A DNA stretch of 64,000 nucleotides from Parabacteroides massiliensis (GTDB lineage Bacteria; Bacteroidota; Bacteroidia; Bacteroidales; Tannerellaceae), in contig NZ_LT700191.1 in the NCBI RefSeq assembly GCF_900155425.1, positions 951,097 to 1,015,096 of the forward strand, written 5' to 3'. Within the stretch, counting starts at the first letter, position 1. Each line of letters opens with the position of its first letter. This document shows, piece by piece, positions 9,272 to 17,588 of this stretch. The notes beneath the pieces were generated by a model. The model saw nothing but the letters and a program-made list of their open reading frames with translations, was not told the origin of the DNA and searched no databases. A program made the translations under genes and the position numbers.

Positions 9272-10924
9272 ATGGCAAAGCATTTTATCATATACTTTGG
9301 ATTATGCCTGTTTCTTAGTGTTTCCGTCAAGGCACAAATCAGTCACGGAGGACAACCGTTGCCTCTCACGGCCACGAAAAGCCAGACAGAGGATCTGTTT
9401 ATCACGATGCCCCCGTTCGATCTGGCGGAGCAGCTCCGGCTCGACTCGCTCGAAGCGACCGACCTGCGAAGCGGATTCCGCTTTGCCTACAAATTCATGA
9501 CGGACTATACGCCGGAGAATTCAGGAGTCCGTTTCATCCTGCCCGACGGGACAAAGGTCTGGCGGCTCGGAATACGTTCCGAAGGTGCGCTTTCCCTTAA
9601 TATAATGTTCAGCAAATACCATCTGCCCGAAGGCGCACGCGTATTCCTGTATAATAGCAATCAATCGGAAGTATTGGGTTCGTTCAACCACCTGAACAAT
9701 TCGGAACGCGCCATTCTGCCCGTCGCCCCGATCGGGGGAGACGAGCTGATCGTCGAATACCAGGAACCGGCGGGAGTTGCTTTTCCCGGAAAACTCGCGA
9801 TCGGCGAGGTGAACCACGGTTACCGGAATTTCAGAGTCTCGGAACCGCAGCCCGACTTCACGGCCTTCGAATGTATGCCGGTCATTGCCTGCTACCAAGA
9901 TTCGACAACTCGCTACGACACGATCGAACGCAGCGTTGTCTTGATGATCATCAACGGGACGACCGGTTGCACGGGAACGCTTGTCAACAACACGGCAAAC
10001 GACGGAAAACCTTATCTCCTTACGGCTTCGCATTGCCTGAACAACCAGTTCCAGATCAAAAATCCGGATTATGAAGAGGTGGCGGGCAATATCGTTTGTT
10101 ATTTCAATTATAACAGCCCACAGTGTAGTCCGGTAGAACCCGGGCGCACCGACCAGACAGTTGCGTCGGCTCATTTCCGGGCCGTGAATGAATTGACGGA
10201 TATGGCATTACTGGAATTGCAGGACACCCCACCCGCCGATTACCGGGTCTATTATGCGGGCTGGAACGCGCAGGATGCAGGGACAGCACCCTACACATGT
10301 ATCCACCATCCGGGCGGATCGCTCAAACGGCTTAACCTCGCTGAGGGAGACGTGGAACTGACAAGCTACAAAATACAAGTTGCCGACTTCAATGAGAATT
10401 CTCACTGGAAGGTTGCCCGTTGGGCGACAGGCTGTACGGCCGGAGGATCATCGGGTTCTCCCCTCTTCGATGGCGACAACCGGGTCATCGGCGGCTTGAC
10501 CGGCGGCGCTTCCAGCTGTCTCAATCCAGCTGAAGACTTCTTTTTCTCCATACAAAAAAGTTGGTCCGAACCGGCCGATAGCAGCAAGCAGCTCAAATGC
10601 TGGCTCGATCCTGTCGGAGTGGCCGCGCCCGTCTGTGCCGGAATGGATCCGAACGAAGGAGGAGGAACGGCCAACGAAGAGATTGAAGTATCAACAGAAG
10701 TCAGCCTGTCTGTCGACAGATACCGGCATACGATCCGTATCGGCTTCGCATCCCCCGTCAGCCAAGCTTCGCTCACCTTGGTATCGCTCACAGGAAAGCC
10801 TGTGCGCCATTATTCCATCACCGGACAACAGGTTACCCTACCGATTGGTCAGGTTCCGGCCGGCATGTGCATCGTGAAGATTGTTTATAATAACAAACTT
10901 TATACTCAAAAAGTCCTGTTTTGA
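9272..10924 (+). CDS. Secreted trypsin-like serine protease with type IX secretion sorting domain
   Basis: Signal peptide (MAKHFIIYFGLCLFLSVSVKAQ), then an N-terminal propeptide-like region, then a chymotrypsin-fold protease related to lysyl endopeptidases: catalytic His in LLTASHC (about residue 254), Asp in ELTDMALLEL (about 310) and Ser in AGGSSGSPLF (about 398). The last 75 residues (VSLTGKPVRHY, ending YTQKVLF) look like a type A C-terminal sorting domain, which directs cargo through the type IX secretion system to the cell surface. 550 residues. The promoter box lies seven bases before the start codon. No neighbours belong to the same operon. The T9SS assignment comes from tail pattern only; no secretion genes are in the window. 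Confidence 0.88.
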   Translation: MAKHFIIYFGLCLFLSVSVKAQISHGGQPLPLTATKSQTEDLFITMPPFDLAEQLRLDSLEATDLRSGFRFAYKFMTDYTPENSGVRFILPDGTKVWRLGIRSEGALSLNIMFSKYHLPEGARVFLYNSNQSEVLGSFNHLNNSERAILPVAPIGGDELIVEYQEPAGVAFPGKLAIGEVNHGYRNFRVSEPQPDFTAFECMPVIACYQDSTTRYDTIERSVVLMIINGTTGCTGTLVNNTANDGKPYLLTASHCLNNQFQIKNPDYEEVAGNIVCYFNYNSPQCSPVEPGRTDQTVASAHFRAVNELTDMALLELQDTPPADYRVYYAGWNAQDAGTAPYTCIHHPGGSLKRLNLAEGDVELTSYKIQVADFNENSHWKVARWATGCTAGGSSGSPLFDGDNRVIGGLTGGASSCLNPAEDFFFSIQKSWSEPADSSKQLKCWLDPVGVAAPVCAGMDPNEGGGTANEEIEVSTEVSLSVDRYRHTIRIGFASPVSQASLTLVSLTGKPVRHYSITGQQVTLPIGQVPAGMCIVKIVYNNKLYTQKVLF

Positions 10925-11062
10925 TTAAAATTTGACAATAGGAGCTCTGACAGAATCCAAAAGGATTTACCGGATTCATTTCCTATCTGTTTTGACATCA
11001 GACTGGAAAAAATAGAGACAGGATTCATTAATAAGTATTAATTAGAAAGATTTTATTTCTTG

Positions 11063-11098
11063 TTTGCTCTTCATAACAAAAAAATGCTTTAGTTTTGC
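11063..11098 (+). promoter_or_regulatory. Canonical Bacteroidetes promoter (TTTG, TAGTTTTGC)
   Basis: TTTG at 11063 and TAGTTTTGC at 11090-11098, 23 bases apart, drive the TPR lipoprotein with a leader of about 65 bases. Confidence 0.75.
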
Positions 11099-11168
11099 AC
11101 TTTGATGGATAAGGTATATTAGGAAGTAAATATATAAACATAGTAACATTTTAAACTTACATCAAATT

Positions 11169-12860
11169 ATGAACAAAAAGTATTTAATGCCTTTCCTTGT
11201 ATTGGCAGCAATTCTGACTTTTTCTTCTTGTTCAAACAAGTTGAAACCGTTAGCTGAAGAGTACATCAAAGCTGAACCGCAGCCGCTTGAGGCCATCGGA
11301 GGCAAAGTTCCTGTGACTATTAATGCCACATTCCCTGCAAAATGGTTCAACAAAAAAGCCGTTGTGACAGTAACTCCGGTTCTTCGTTATGCCGGTGGTG
11401 AAGCATGGGGAACATCTTACACTTACCAGGGTGAAAAAGTAAAGGGTAACAACCAGGTTATCCCGCAGAAAGAAGGTGCTAACGTAACCATGAAATCTGC
11501 TTTCACTTACAAACCTGAAATGAAGAAATCTGAATTGTATCTGACTTTCGACGCAAAGATCAAGAACAAGACAGTTAAATTGCCGGATGTAAAGATCGGC
11601 GAAGGTGTGATCGCTACATCAGAATTGGCTGACGCAGCTACTGCTAACGCAGCTATCGCAGCAGACAAATTCCAGCGTATCATCAAAGAAGCTCACGATG
11701 CAAACATCATGTTCCTTATCCAGCAGGCTAACCTGCGTGCTAAAGAGTTGAACTCTGACGCAATCAAAGAATGGAAAGAACTTGTTAAGAATGCAGACGA
11801 AGCTCCTAACCAGAACGTAGCAATCGAAATCTCTGCTTACGCTTCTCCTGATGGTGGTGTTAAACTGAACACTGGCCTGGCTGAACATCGTGAAAGCAAC
11901 ACAAGCAAATATCTGGCTAAAGAGTTGAAGAAAATGAAGGTTGACGCTCCGGTTGACGCTCGTTACACAGCTCAGGACTGGGAAGGCTTCAAAGAATTGG
12001 TACAGGCATCCAACCTGCAGGATAAAGACCTCGTGCTGAGAGTTATCTCTATGTACCAGGATCCTGAAACAAGAGAAAAAGAAATCAAGAACATCTCTGC
12101 AGTTTACTCTGACCTGGCTGAAACAATCCTGCCGCAACTTCGTCGTTCTCGTTTGACTGCCAACATCGAAATCATCGGTAAGTCTGACGACGAAATCAGC
12201 GCATTGGCTAAGAGCAATCCTTCTGAACTGAACATCGAAGAAATTCTGTACGCTGCTACTCTGACTAACAACGACGCAGAAAAGATGGCTATCTATACAA
12301 AAGCTTCTGAACTGTATCCTAACTGCTACCGCACTTGGAACAACATCGGTATGATGGCATTCCGTGCCGGTGACCTGGCTAAGGCAGAACAGATGTTCAA
12401 CAAATCAAACTCTGTAAAAGCTAATCCGGAAGCAAACATGAACTTAGGTTTGATCGCTTTGACTAAGGGTGACCAAGCTAAAGCTCAGCAGTTGTTCGGT
12501 AGCGCTGCAGGCGTTGCTGAATTAGGCGAAGCTCTGGGTGTTCTGTATCTGGAACAGGGCGAATGGGCTAAGGCTGCCAATTCTTTCGGTTCAGTTAAGT
12601 CTAACAACGCTGCTCTGGCTCAGATCCTGACTAAGGATTACAGCAAAGCTTCTCAGACTTTGAACGCTGTTGCTAAACCTGACGCAACAACTTCTTACTT
12701 GAAAGCAATCGTAGCAGCTCGTACAAACGATGCTAACGCAGTTATCAGCAACCTGAAAGCTGCTATCGCTGCTGACAAGTCTATGGCTAAAGAAGCTGCT
12801 ATCGACTTGGAATTTGCTAAATATGCAACTAACAGCGAATTCGCTGCTTTAGTTAAATAA
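11169..12860 (+). CDS. TPR-repeat lipoprotein with OmpA-like segment
   Basis: 563 residues. Lipoprotein signal with lipobox around residue 21 (AAILTFSSCSNK). The N-terminal 170 residues are beta-rich. The middle contains a stretch like the OmpA peptidoglycan-binding fold (VAIEISAYASPDGGVKLN followed by LAEHRESNTSKYL). The C-terminal third has tetratricopeptide repeats (YPNCYRTWNNIGMMAFRAGD, then ANMNLGLIALTKGDQAKAQQ). Codon use is strongly biased (GCT, GAA, AAA, CTG), as in highly expressed genes. A strong promoter precedes it and a strong terminator follows, so it is monocistronic. It is probably an abundant periplasmic or outer-membrane structural lipoprotein; exact role unknown. Confidence 0.85.
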   Translation: MNKKYLMPFLVLAAILTFSSCSNKLKPLAEEYIKAEPQPLEAIGGKVPVTINATFPAKWFNKKAVVTVTPVLRYAGGEAWGTSYTYQGEKVKGNNQVIPQKEGANVTMKSAFTYKPEMKKSELYLTFDAKIKNKTVKLPDVKIGEGVIATSELADAATANAAIAADKFQRIIKEAHDANIMFLIQQANLRAKELNSDAIKEWKELVKNADEAPNQNVAIEISAYASPDGGVKLNTGLAEHRESNTSKYLAKELKKMKVDAPVDARYTAQDWEGFKELVQASNLQDKDLVLRVISMYQDPETREKEIKNISAVYSDLAETILPQLRRSRLTANIEIIGKSDDEISALAKSNPSELNIEEILYAATLTNNDAEKMAIYTKASELYPNCYRTWNNIGMMAFRAGDLAKAEQMFNKSNSVKANPEANMNLGLIALTKGDQAKAQQLFGSAAGVAELGEALGVLYLEQGEWAKAANSFGSVKSNNAALAQILTKDYSKASQTLNAVAKPDATTSYLKAIVAARTNDANAVISNLKAAIAADKSMAKEAAIDLEFAKYATNSEFAALVK

Positions 12861-12884
12861 TAACAAACTTATTCCATATATCCG

Positions 12885-12919
12885 AAAAGCCGTCTCTGTA
12901 AAAAGAGGCGGCTTTTTTT
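12885..12919 (+). terminator. Rho-independent terminator of TPR lipoprotein gene
   Basis: AAGCCGTCTC pairs with GAGGCGGCTT, followed by a run of T. Confidence 0.9.
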
Positions 12920-12971
12920 GTTATATCCGAAACAATACGTATCTTTCGTAAGAATTAAAACAGTGATTGCC

Positions 12972-13628
12972 ATGAAAAAGCTTATCTATTCCCTAATCAT
13001 CTGCCTGATGATTGTAACAGGTAGATTGTCAGCCCAAGAAGGCAAGTTCGAATATCTGTTCAACGACTTCCAGAAAAGTCTCATCTATTACAAGGACGGG
13101 AGAGTGTTCGGTGTAAAAGTAAACTACAATTTGGCAAGAAACGCTTTTATGTTCATAGATGAAAACGATAACAATAATATCAAGCTTTTTGCCGAACCGG
13201 ATATGGTGAGGATATTGAAGATAGACAACCGCATTTTCCAATTGGACTCTAAAGGGCTGGCGCAAGAGGTCCTAAACCAGGAACCGTATTTGGTTGTCAC
13301 CTACAGGGGTAAGTCGCGTCCGCAAGGGAAACAGGTCGGCTATGGAGGGCGTTCTGAAACAGCCGCTGTCGATTCCTATTCGAGCCTCCAGTCGAGAGGC
13401 CATTCCTACAACCTGGAAACAGAGAAAATCATTTTGGCCGACATAGAAAAGAGATATACAATCAAAAAGAACAAAAAACAAAAACAATTCCAGTCTTCCA
13501 AACAGTTTTTGAAACTATACCCGGCAGAACAGGAGGAAGCGATAAAGAGATATATAAAAAACAATAAGATCAATTTTGACGAACCTCAGCAGGTTCTCCA
13601 ACTGGTCAAATACGCAGAGACGCTGTAG
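12972..13628 (+). CDS. Hypothetical secreted protein
   Basis: I chose the ATG at 12972 because it begins a clear signal peptide (MKKLIYSLIICLMIVTGRLSAQ) and lies just behind a TATCTTTCG promoter-like box near 12937; upstream codons read through the preceding terminator. The mature part of about 196 residues begins with a beta-rich half (LFNDFQKSLIYYKDGRVFGV) and ends in a highly charged Lys/Gln-rich half (ITKKNKKQKQ-like stretch) with a final helical segment. No family recognised. Probably periplasmic. It ends about 140 bases before the promoter of a candidate non-coding RNA. Confidence 0.75.
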   Translation: MKKLIYSLIICLMIVTGRLSAQEGKFEYLFNDFQKSLIYYKDGRVFGVKVNYNLARNAFMFIDENDNNNIKLFAEPDMVRILKIDNRIFQLDSKGLAQEVLNQEPYLVVTYRGKSRPQGKQVGYGGRSETAAVDSYSSLQSRGHSYNLETEKIILADIEKRYTIKKNKKQKQFQSSKQFLKLYPAEQEEAIKRYIKNNKINFDEPQQVLQLVKYAETL

Positions 13629-13769
13629 CTTTCCGCCTTTTAGCCGAATATTGTTCAAACGTATTTCAAATCCAAGCCGGTATTCGTTTGTTTGTCTACA
13701 AAATGACAAGCAAATACCGGCAATTAATTTTTATTGAAAGTTCAATAACACTATTTAGCACCTTAACTC

Positions 13770-13800
13770 TTGACAAATTCTGGCAAACCCGTACCTTTGC
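13770..13800 (+). promoter_or_regulatory. Near-perfect promoter (TTG, 19 nt, TACCTTTGC) with no gene behind it
   Basis: TTG at 13770 and TACCTTTGC at 13792-13800 are separated by exactly 19 bases. No plausible coding frame starts downstream before a strong terminator. Confidence 0.75.
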
Positions 13801-13805
13801 ACTGT

Positions 13806-14056
13806 GGTTTTTTCATAATAGTATTAGATTTAAGGTTAACAAAGTTTGGTTAGGGGTTGTCGTGAGACAGCCTTTAATTATTTATAGGGGCTCATCACGA
13901 AAAAACAACACGCATAATTCCCGCTTGAATACTCTGATTGCCGGAGGCGATCGTCGTGCTTTCACTATATATACACAGAGGAATATTAAAACGGAAAACA
14001 TAAAGAAAAGAAGGAACTGTCTACGCATCATGTAGACAGCCCCTTCTTTTCTTTAT
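13806..14056 (+). ncRNA. Candidate orphan structured RNA of about 250 nt
   Basis: The stretch between a canonical promoter and a strong terminator has no credible ORF on either strand. It contains GGTTGTC-GTGA-GACAGCC (7-bp stem with GNRA-type loop, near 13855), GATTGCC-GGA-GGCGATC (near 13935) and a CACGA/TCGTG pairing enclosing the latter. The frame annotated across it (13688-14035) would contain the promoter itself, so I treat the region as non-coding. It is not a recognisable tmRNA, RNase P RNA, SRP RNA or tRNA by its conserved motifs; 6S-like or a Bacteroidales-specific RNA remains possible. Confidence 0.6.
14002..14054. terminator. Long bidirectional terminator
   Basis: AAAGAAAAGAAGG and CTGTCTAC pair with GTAGACAG and CCTTCTTTTCTTT. 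It ends both the orphan RNA (+) and the FKBP gene (-). Confidence 0.9.
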
Positions 14057-14076
14057 GTAAATCAACAGTTCTATAT

Positions 14077-14640
14077 TTAACTTGCCGAAGCAGCCTGCTC
14101 ATCTACCGAAACCAGTTCGATTTCGAATATCAAAGTCGAATAAGCCGGGATACTACCGCTGCCACTTGAACCATAGGCTAACTGCTGCGGAATCCAAACC
14201 TCATATTTATCTCCTTCGACCATGTGTTGCAAAGCGACTGACCAGCCTGATATGACAGAACCATATCCATTAGGATTGGAAGTCGAATAATTTGCATAAT
14301 ACGAACTGACCGCACATTTGAAAGGCGTACCGTCTTCAAACAGGCGTGCATCAAATTCCGTACCGTCCGTCAAAGACCCCTTATAATAAACAGATACACG
14401 ACTATTGAAATAGACTTTTTTGCCATCACCCTTTTTAATCAGTTTGGCAAAAACATATCCGTCACCGGCTTCCGAATCCCATTTTTCAAAACCTGTTTCG
14501 TTTGCTTTTGCCTGGAAGGCAATATCCTGTTCCAATTTATATGCTTCTCTTTCAACAGCATCAGTATCGTCATCGTCCTTACAAGAAGAGACGACAAAGA
14601 CACACAACAACATCAACGCGATATGCAGGTATTTCTTCAT
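14077..14640 (-). CDS. FKBP-type peptidyl-prolyl isomerase lipoprotein
   Basis: 187 residues. Lipoprotein signal with lipobox near residue 20 (VFVVSSCKDDDD) followed by an Asp-rich linker. The FKBP domain occupies about residues 60-180: YYKGSLTDGTEFDARLFEDG, then VISGWSVALQHMVEGDKYEV, then IPQQLAYGSSGSGSIPAYS and LIFEIELVSV, the FKBP core order. A cell-envelope folding catalyst by family. It is cotranscribed behind glyS with only four bases between them, a pairing with no clear functional reason. A strong terminator follows. Confidence 0.92.
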   Translation of the reverse strand: MKKYLHIALMLLCVFVVSSCKDDDDTDAVEREAYKLEQDIAFQAKANETGFEKWDSEAGDGYVFAKLIKKGDGKKVYFNSRVSVYYKGSLTDGTEFDARLFEDGTPFKCAVSSYYANYSTSNPNGYGSVISGWSVALQHMVEGDKYEVWIPQQLAYGSSGSGSIPAYSTLIFEIELVSVDEQAASAS

Positions 14641-14644
14641 GCGT

Positions 14645-16189
14645 TTATTCCATTATTTTTTTTAATAAATTCTTCATGCTAACCTTCTCAGAGATAATAT
14701 CATGCAACTTGTCGATGCTTACACGTTCCTGTTCCATCGTATCGCGGAAACGGATCGTTACACAATTATCCTTCAAAGTATCGTGGTCAACTGTAATACA
14801 GTACGGGGTTCCGATAGCATCCTGGCGACGATAGCGTTTTCCGATAGAATCTTTTTCATCATACTGGCAACGGAAATCGAAACGCAACAACTTCATGATC
14901 TCTTCGGCTTTTTCGGGCAGGCCGTCTTTCTTCACCAGCGGCAATACGGCGAGCTTGATAGGTGCCAATGCTGCGGGCAACTTCAATACGACACGTGTTT
15001 CGCCGTTTTCCAACGTTTCTTCGCAATAAGAACCGGCCATCACGCTCAGGAATACGCGGTCTACACCGATAGAAGTTTCGATCACATACGGGGTATAGCT
15101 CTGATTCAGTTCGGGATCGAAATACTGGATCTTCTTGCCCGAGAACTTTTCGTGCTGGCTCAAGTCGAAATTCGTACGGCTGTGGATACCTTCCACTTCT
15201 TTGAAGCCGAACGGCATTTCAAATTCGATATCGGTAGCAGCGTTGGCATAGTGAGCCAGTTTTTCGTGATCGTGATAACGATATTTTTCGTTACCCAGTC
15301 CCATAGCCTGGTGCCATTTCAAGCGAGTAGCCTTCCACTGTTTGAACCATTCCATTTCTTCGCCCGGACGAACAAAGAACTGCATTTCCATCTGTTCGAA
15401 CTCGCGCATACGGAAGATGAACTGGCGGGCTACGATCTCGTTACGGAAGGCCTTACCGATCTGGGCGATACCGAAAGGTATTTTCATACGGCCGGTCTTC
15501 TGAACGTTCAGGAAGTTGACAAAAATACCCTGTGCCGTTTCCGGACGCAGATAGACTTTCATGGCGCCGTCCGATGTAGACCCCATTTCGGTCGAGAACA
15601 TCAGGTTGAACTGGCGGACATCGGTCCAGTTGCGGGTTCCGGAGATTGGGCAGACGATTTCGCAATCCAGGATCAGCTGGCGCAGGTCTTCGAAATTGGA
15701 ATCGTTCATATCTTTCGAGTAGCGTTCGTGGATCTCGTTCCACTTAGCTTGGTATTCAAGCACACGTCCGTTAGTTGCGCGGAACTGGGCTTCGTCGAAA
15801 GCATCGCCGAATTTCTTTGCGGCCTTGGCCACTTCCTTATTCATCTTCTCCTCTATCTTTGCCAAGTGATCTTCGATCAACACATCGGCACGATACCGCT
15901 TCTTGGAATCTTTGTTGTCGATCAGGGGGTCATTGAACGCGTCGACATGGCCGGATGCTTTCCAGATAGTAGGGTGCATAAAGATAGCGGAGTCGATACC
16001 GACTACATTTTCGTGCAACAGCGTCATGCTGTCCCACCAGTATTTCTTTATGTTATTTTTCAGCTCTACGCCATACTGTCCGTAATCATACACTGCTCCT
16101 AAACCGTCATAAATCTCCGAAGAGGGGAATACAAACCCGTATTCTTTACAGTGCGAAACTAATTTCTTAAATACATCTTCTTGTGCCAT
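14645..16189 (-). CDS. glyS: Glycyl-tRNA synthetase, eukaryote/archaeal-like alpha2 type
   Basis: Charges tRNA-Gly. I chose the ATG at 16189 (MAQEDVFKKLVSHCKEYGFV) because this is the usual N-terminus; the longer frame begins inside a palindromic leader. Class II motifs are visible: motif 1 region around EIYDGLGAVYDYGQYGVELK, motif 2 region FRNEIVARQFIFRMREFEQM, and motif 3 region TSIGVDRVF, then the anticodon-binding domain (LAPIKLAVLPLVKKDGLPEK). 514 residues is normal for the single-chain GlyRS. It is first in a two-gene operon with the FKBP lipoprotein. A promoter box and a large palindromic leader precede it. Confidence 0.96.
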   Translation of the reverse strand: MAQEDVFKKLVSHCKEYGFVFPSSEIYDGLGAVYDYGQYGVELKNNIKKYWWDSMTLLHENVVGIDSAIFMHPTIWKASGHVDAFNDPLIDNKDSKKRYRADVLIEDHLAKIEEKMNKEVAKAAKKFGDAFDEAQFRATNGRVLEYQAKWNEIHERYSKDMNDSNFEDLRQLILDCEIVCPISGTRNWTDVRQFNLMFSTEMGSTSDGAMKVYLRPETAQGIFVNFLNVQKTGRMKIPFGIAQIGKAFRNEIVARQFIFRMREFEQMEMQFFVRPGEEMEWFKQWKATRLKWHQAMGLGNEKYRYHDHEKLAHYANAATDIEFEMPFGFKEVEGIHSRTNFDLSQHEKFSGKKIQYFDPELNQSYTPYVIETSIGVDRVFLSVMAGSYCEETLENGETRVVLKLPAALAPIKLAVLPLVKKDGLPEKAEEIMKLLRFDFRCQYDEKDSIGKRYRRQDAIGTPYCITVDHDTLKDNCVTIRFRDTMEQERVSIDKLHDIISEKVSMKNLLKKIME

Positions 16190-16214
16190 AATAATAATTT
16201 GCCTATTAATTAAC

Positions 16215-16294
16215 GTGCCAATGTGCCAATGGAAAAACAACTCGTCCTACTTGCCAATTCTCATTGGCATATTGACACATTTGCACATTGGCAC
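16215..16294. repeat. Nested palindromes of GTGCCAAT in the glyS leader
   Basis: GTGCCAATGTGCCAATG (16215) is nearly complementary to the segment ending GCACATTGGCAC (16294), and TGCCAAT-TCTC-ATTGGCA (16252-16269) sits inside. The glyS mRNA leader would fold into a large hairpin. It resembles the locus-specific palindrome clusters elsewhere in the window. Confidence 0.7.
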
Positions 16295-16306
16295 ATCATT
16301 AGTGTT

Positions 16307-16314
16307 GCAAAGTA
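16307..16314 (-). promoter_or_regulatory. -7 promoter element TACTTTGC of glyS
   Basis: Minus strand TACTTTGC, one base shorter than the full TAnnTTTGC, lies just upstream of the palindromic leader. Confidence 0.45.
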
Positions 16315-16399
16315 AATGATTTTTTCGGTAATCTGTAGCATTTTCAGCATCTTATAAGATATTTTCAAAGAAACACCGCCAAAACGGAACCTACTTCCA

Positions 16400-17569
16400 T
16401 CAGGAAAAGGGTGAATGCCGTTTCATAAATGTATCGGTAATCAATGTCAAAGCCCCATCACCGGTAATGTTGCAAGCCGTACCGAAGCTATCCTGCAAGG
16501 CAAATATTGCTATAAGCAGAGCTGTACCTGCATCATCGAATCCCAGTACGGAAATAACAATACCCAATGATGCCAGTACGGTTCCTCCCGGAACACCGGG
16601 CGCACCTACTGCCAATACACCTAAAAGAAATATGAATAAGACGAGGGTAGAAAGTTCAGGCAACTGGCCGTAGAGCAATTGGGATACAACACACACAAAG
16701 AAAACCTCAGTCAGTACGGAACCGCAAAGGTGTATGTTTGCGAACAGGGGAATTGAGAAGTCCGAAACTTTCTTGTCCAGTACAGGGCTCTTGTGTGCAC
16801 ATTCCAAGGCTACACCCAACGTAGCGGCAGAAGACATGGTTCCCAATGCCGTGAGATAGGCAGGCAGGTAGAACTTGAGTACCTGCCAACTGTTCTTACC
16901 GGAATAAACAGCAGCCAATCCATAGAGCAGTAACAACCATAGGTAATGGCAGGCTATGACAATCAATATCACCGGCAGAAAGATTCCCAAACGGGATATA
17001 TCCCCCTCATAAGATAGCGAACAGAAATTAGCAGCCACATACAATGGAAGCAGAGGTATCAGAATACGTTTTACCAGTTGCAACACGATCTCCCGGAATT
17101 GTAAGAGCAGCACCGTAACCTCTTTCGAGTTTATCCAGATGCATCCCAATCCAATAAAGACCGAGAACAGCAGGGCGGACATCACACTCAACATGGGAGG
17201 AATCTCCAAGTTGAATAAGACTTCAGGCAGTTCCCTCAAGGATCCGGTGACAGGCCGTATGTCCAGCAAAGGCATCACCTGATATCCTACCAGCATGGCA
17301 AAAAATGCTGCGCCTACGGACGAAAGGTATGCTAACAGGAAGGCAAAAACTATCAGCCGTGAAACATTTCCTTTCAGGGATGCGATGGAAGGAGCCACGA
17401 AACCGATGATTATCATAGGAACGAGAAAAAAGATAACCTGCCCGCTTATCTGCTTGAGGACCAACACGCTTTTCATCCCGGCTTTCGGGATGAAAAGTCC
17501 TGTCAGGATACCGATGATAACAGCCAATACTAAAATAACAATTGTATTTGAAATGATTTTCTTTATCAT
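16400..17569 (-). CDS. Dicarboxylate/amino acid:cation symporter (SDF family)
   Basis: Inner-membrane sodium- or proton-coupled symporter of the DAACS/SDF (GltP, SstT) family, 389 residues. About eight membrane segments, with family-like stretches: FFLVPMIIIGFVAPSIASL, LTALGTMSSAATLGVALECA (the serine-rich reentrant loop region), FANIHLCGSVLTEVFF, and GAPGVPGGTVLASLGIV, then LQDSFGTACNITGDGALTLI (the binding-site segment). It is the last gene of the six-gene operon, 20 bases after the M20 amidohydrolase, and so probably imports the amino acid or dicarboxylate released by that enzyme. Confidence 0.92.
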   Translation of the reverse strand: MIKKIISNTIVILVLAVIIGILTGLFIPKAGMKSVLVLKQISGQVIFFLVPMIIIGFVAPSIASLKGNVSRLIVFAFLLAYLSSVGAAFFAMLVGYQVMPLLDIRPVTGSLRELPEVLFNLEIPPMLSVMSALLFSVFIGLGCIWINSKEVTVLLLQFREIVLQLVKRILIPLLPLYVAANFCSLSYEGDISRLGIFLPVILIVIACHYLWLLLLYGLAAVYSGKNSWQVLKFYLPAYLTALGTMSSAATLGVALECAHKSPVLDKKVSDFSIPLFANIHLCGSVLTEVFFVCVVSQLLYGQLPELSTLVLFIFLLGVLAVGAPGVPGGTVLASLGIVISVLGFDDAGTALLIAIFALQDSFGTACNITGDGALTLITDTFMKRHSPFS

Positions 17570-17588
17570 ACTAGTTATTTTAAACTGT

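Noticed and set aside
13688..14035. 115-codon frame on the + strand
   Set aside because: It contains the canonical promoter of the orphan RNA in its middle and has no protein-like character.
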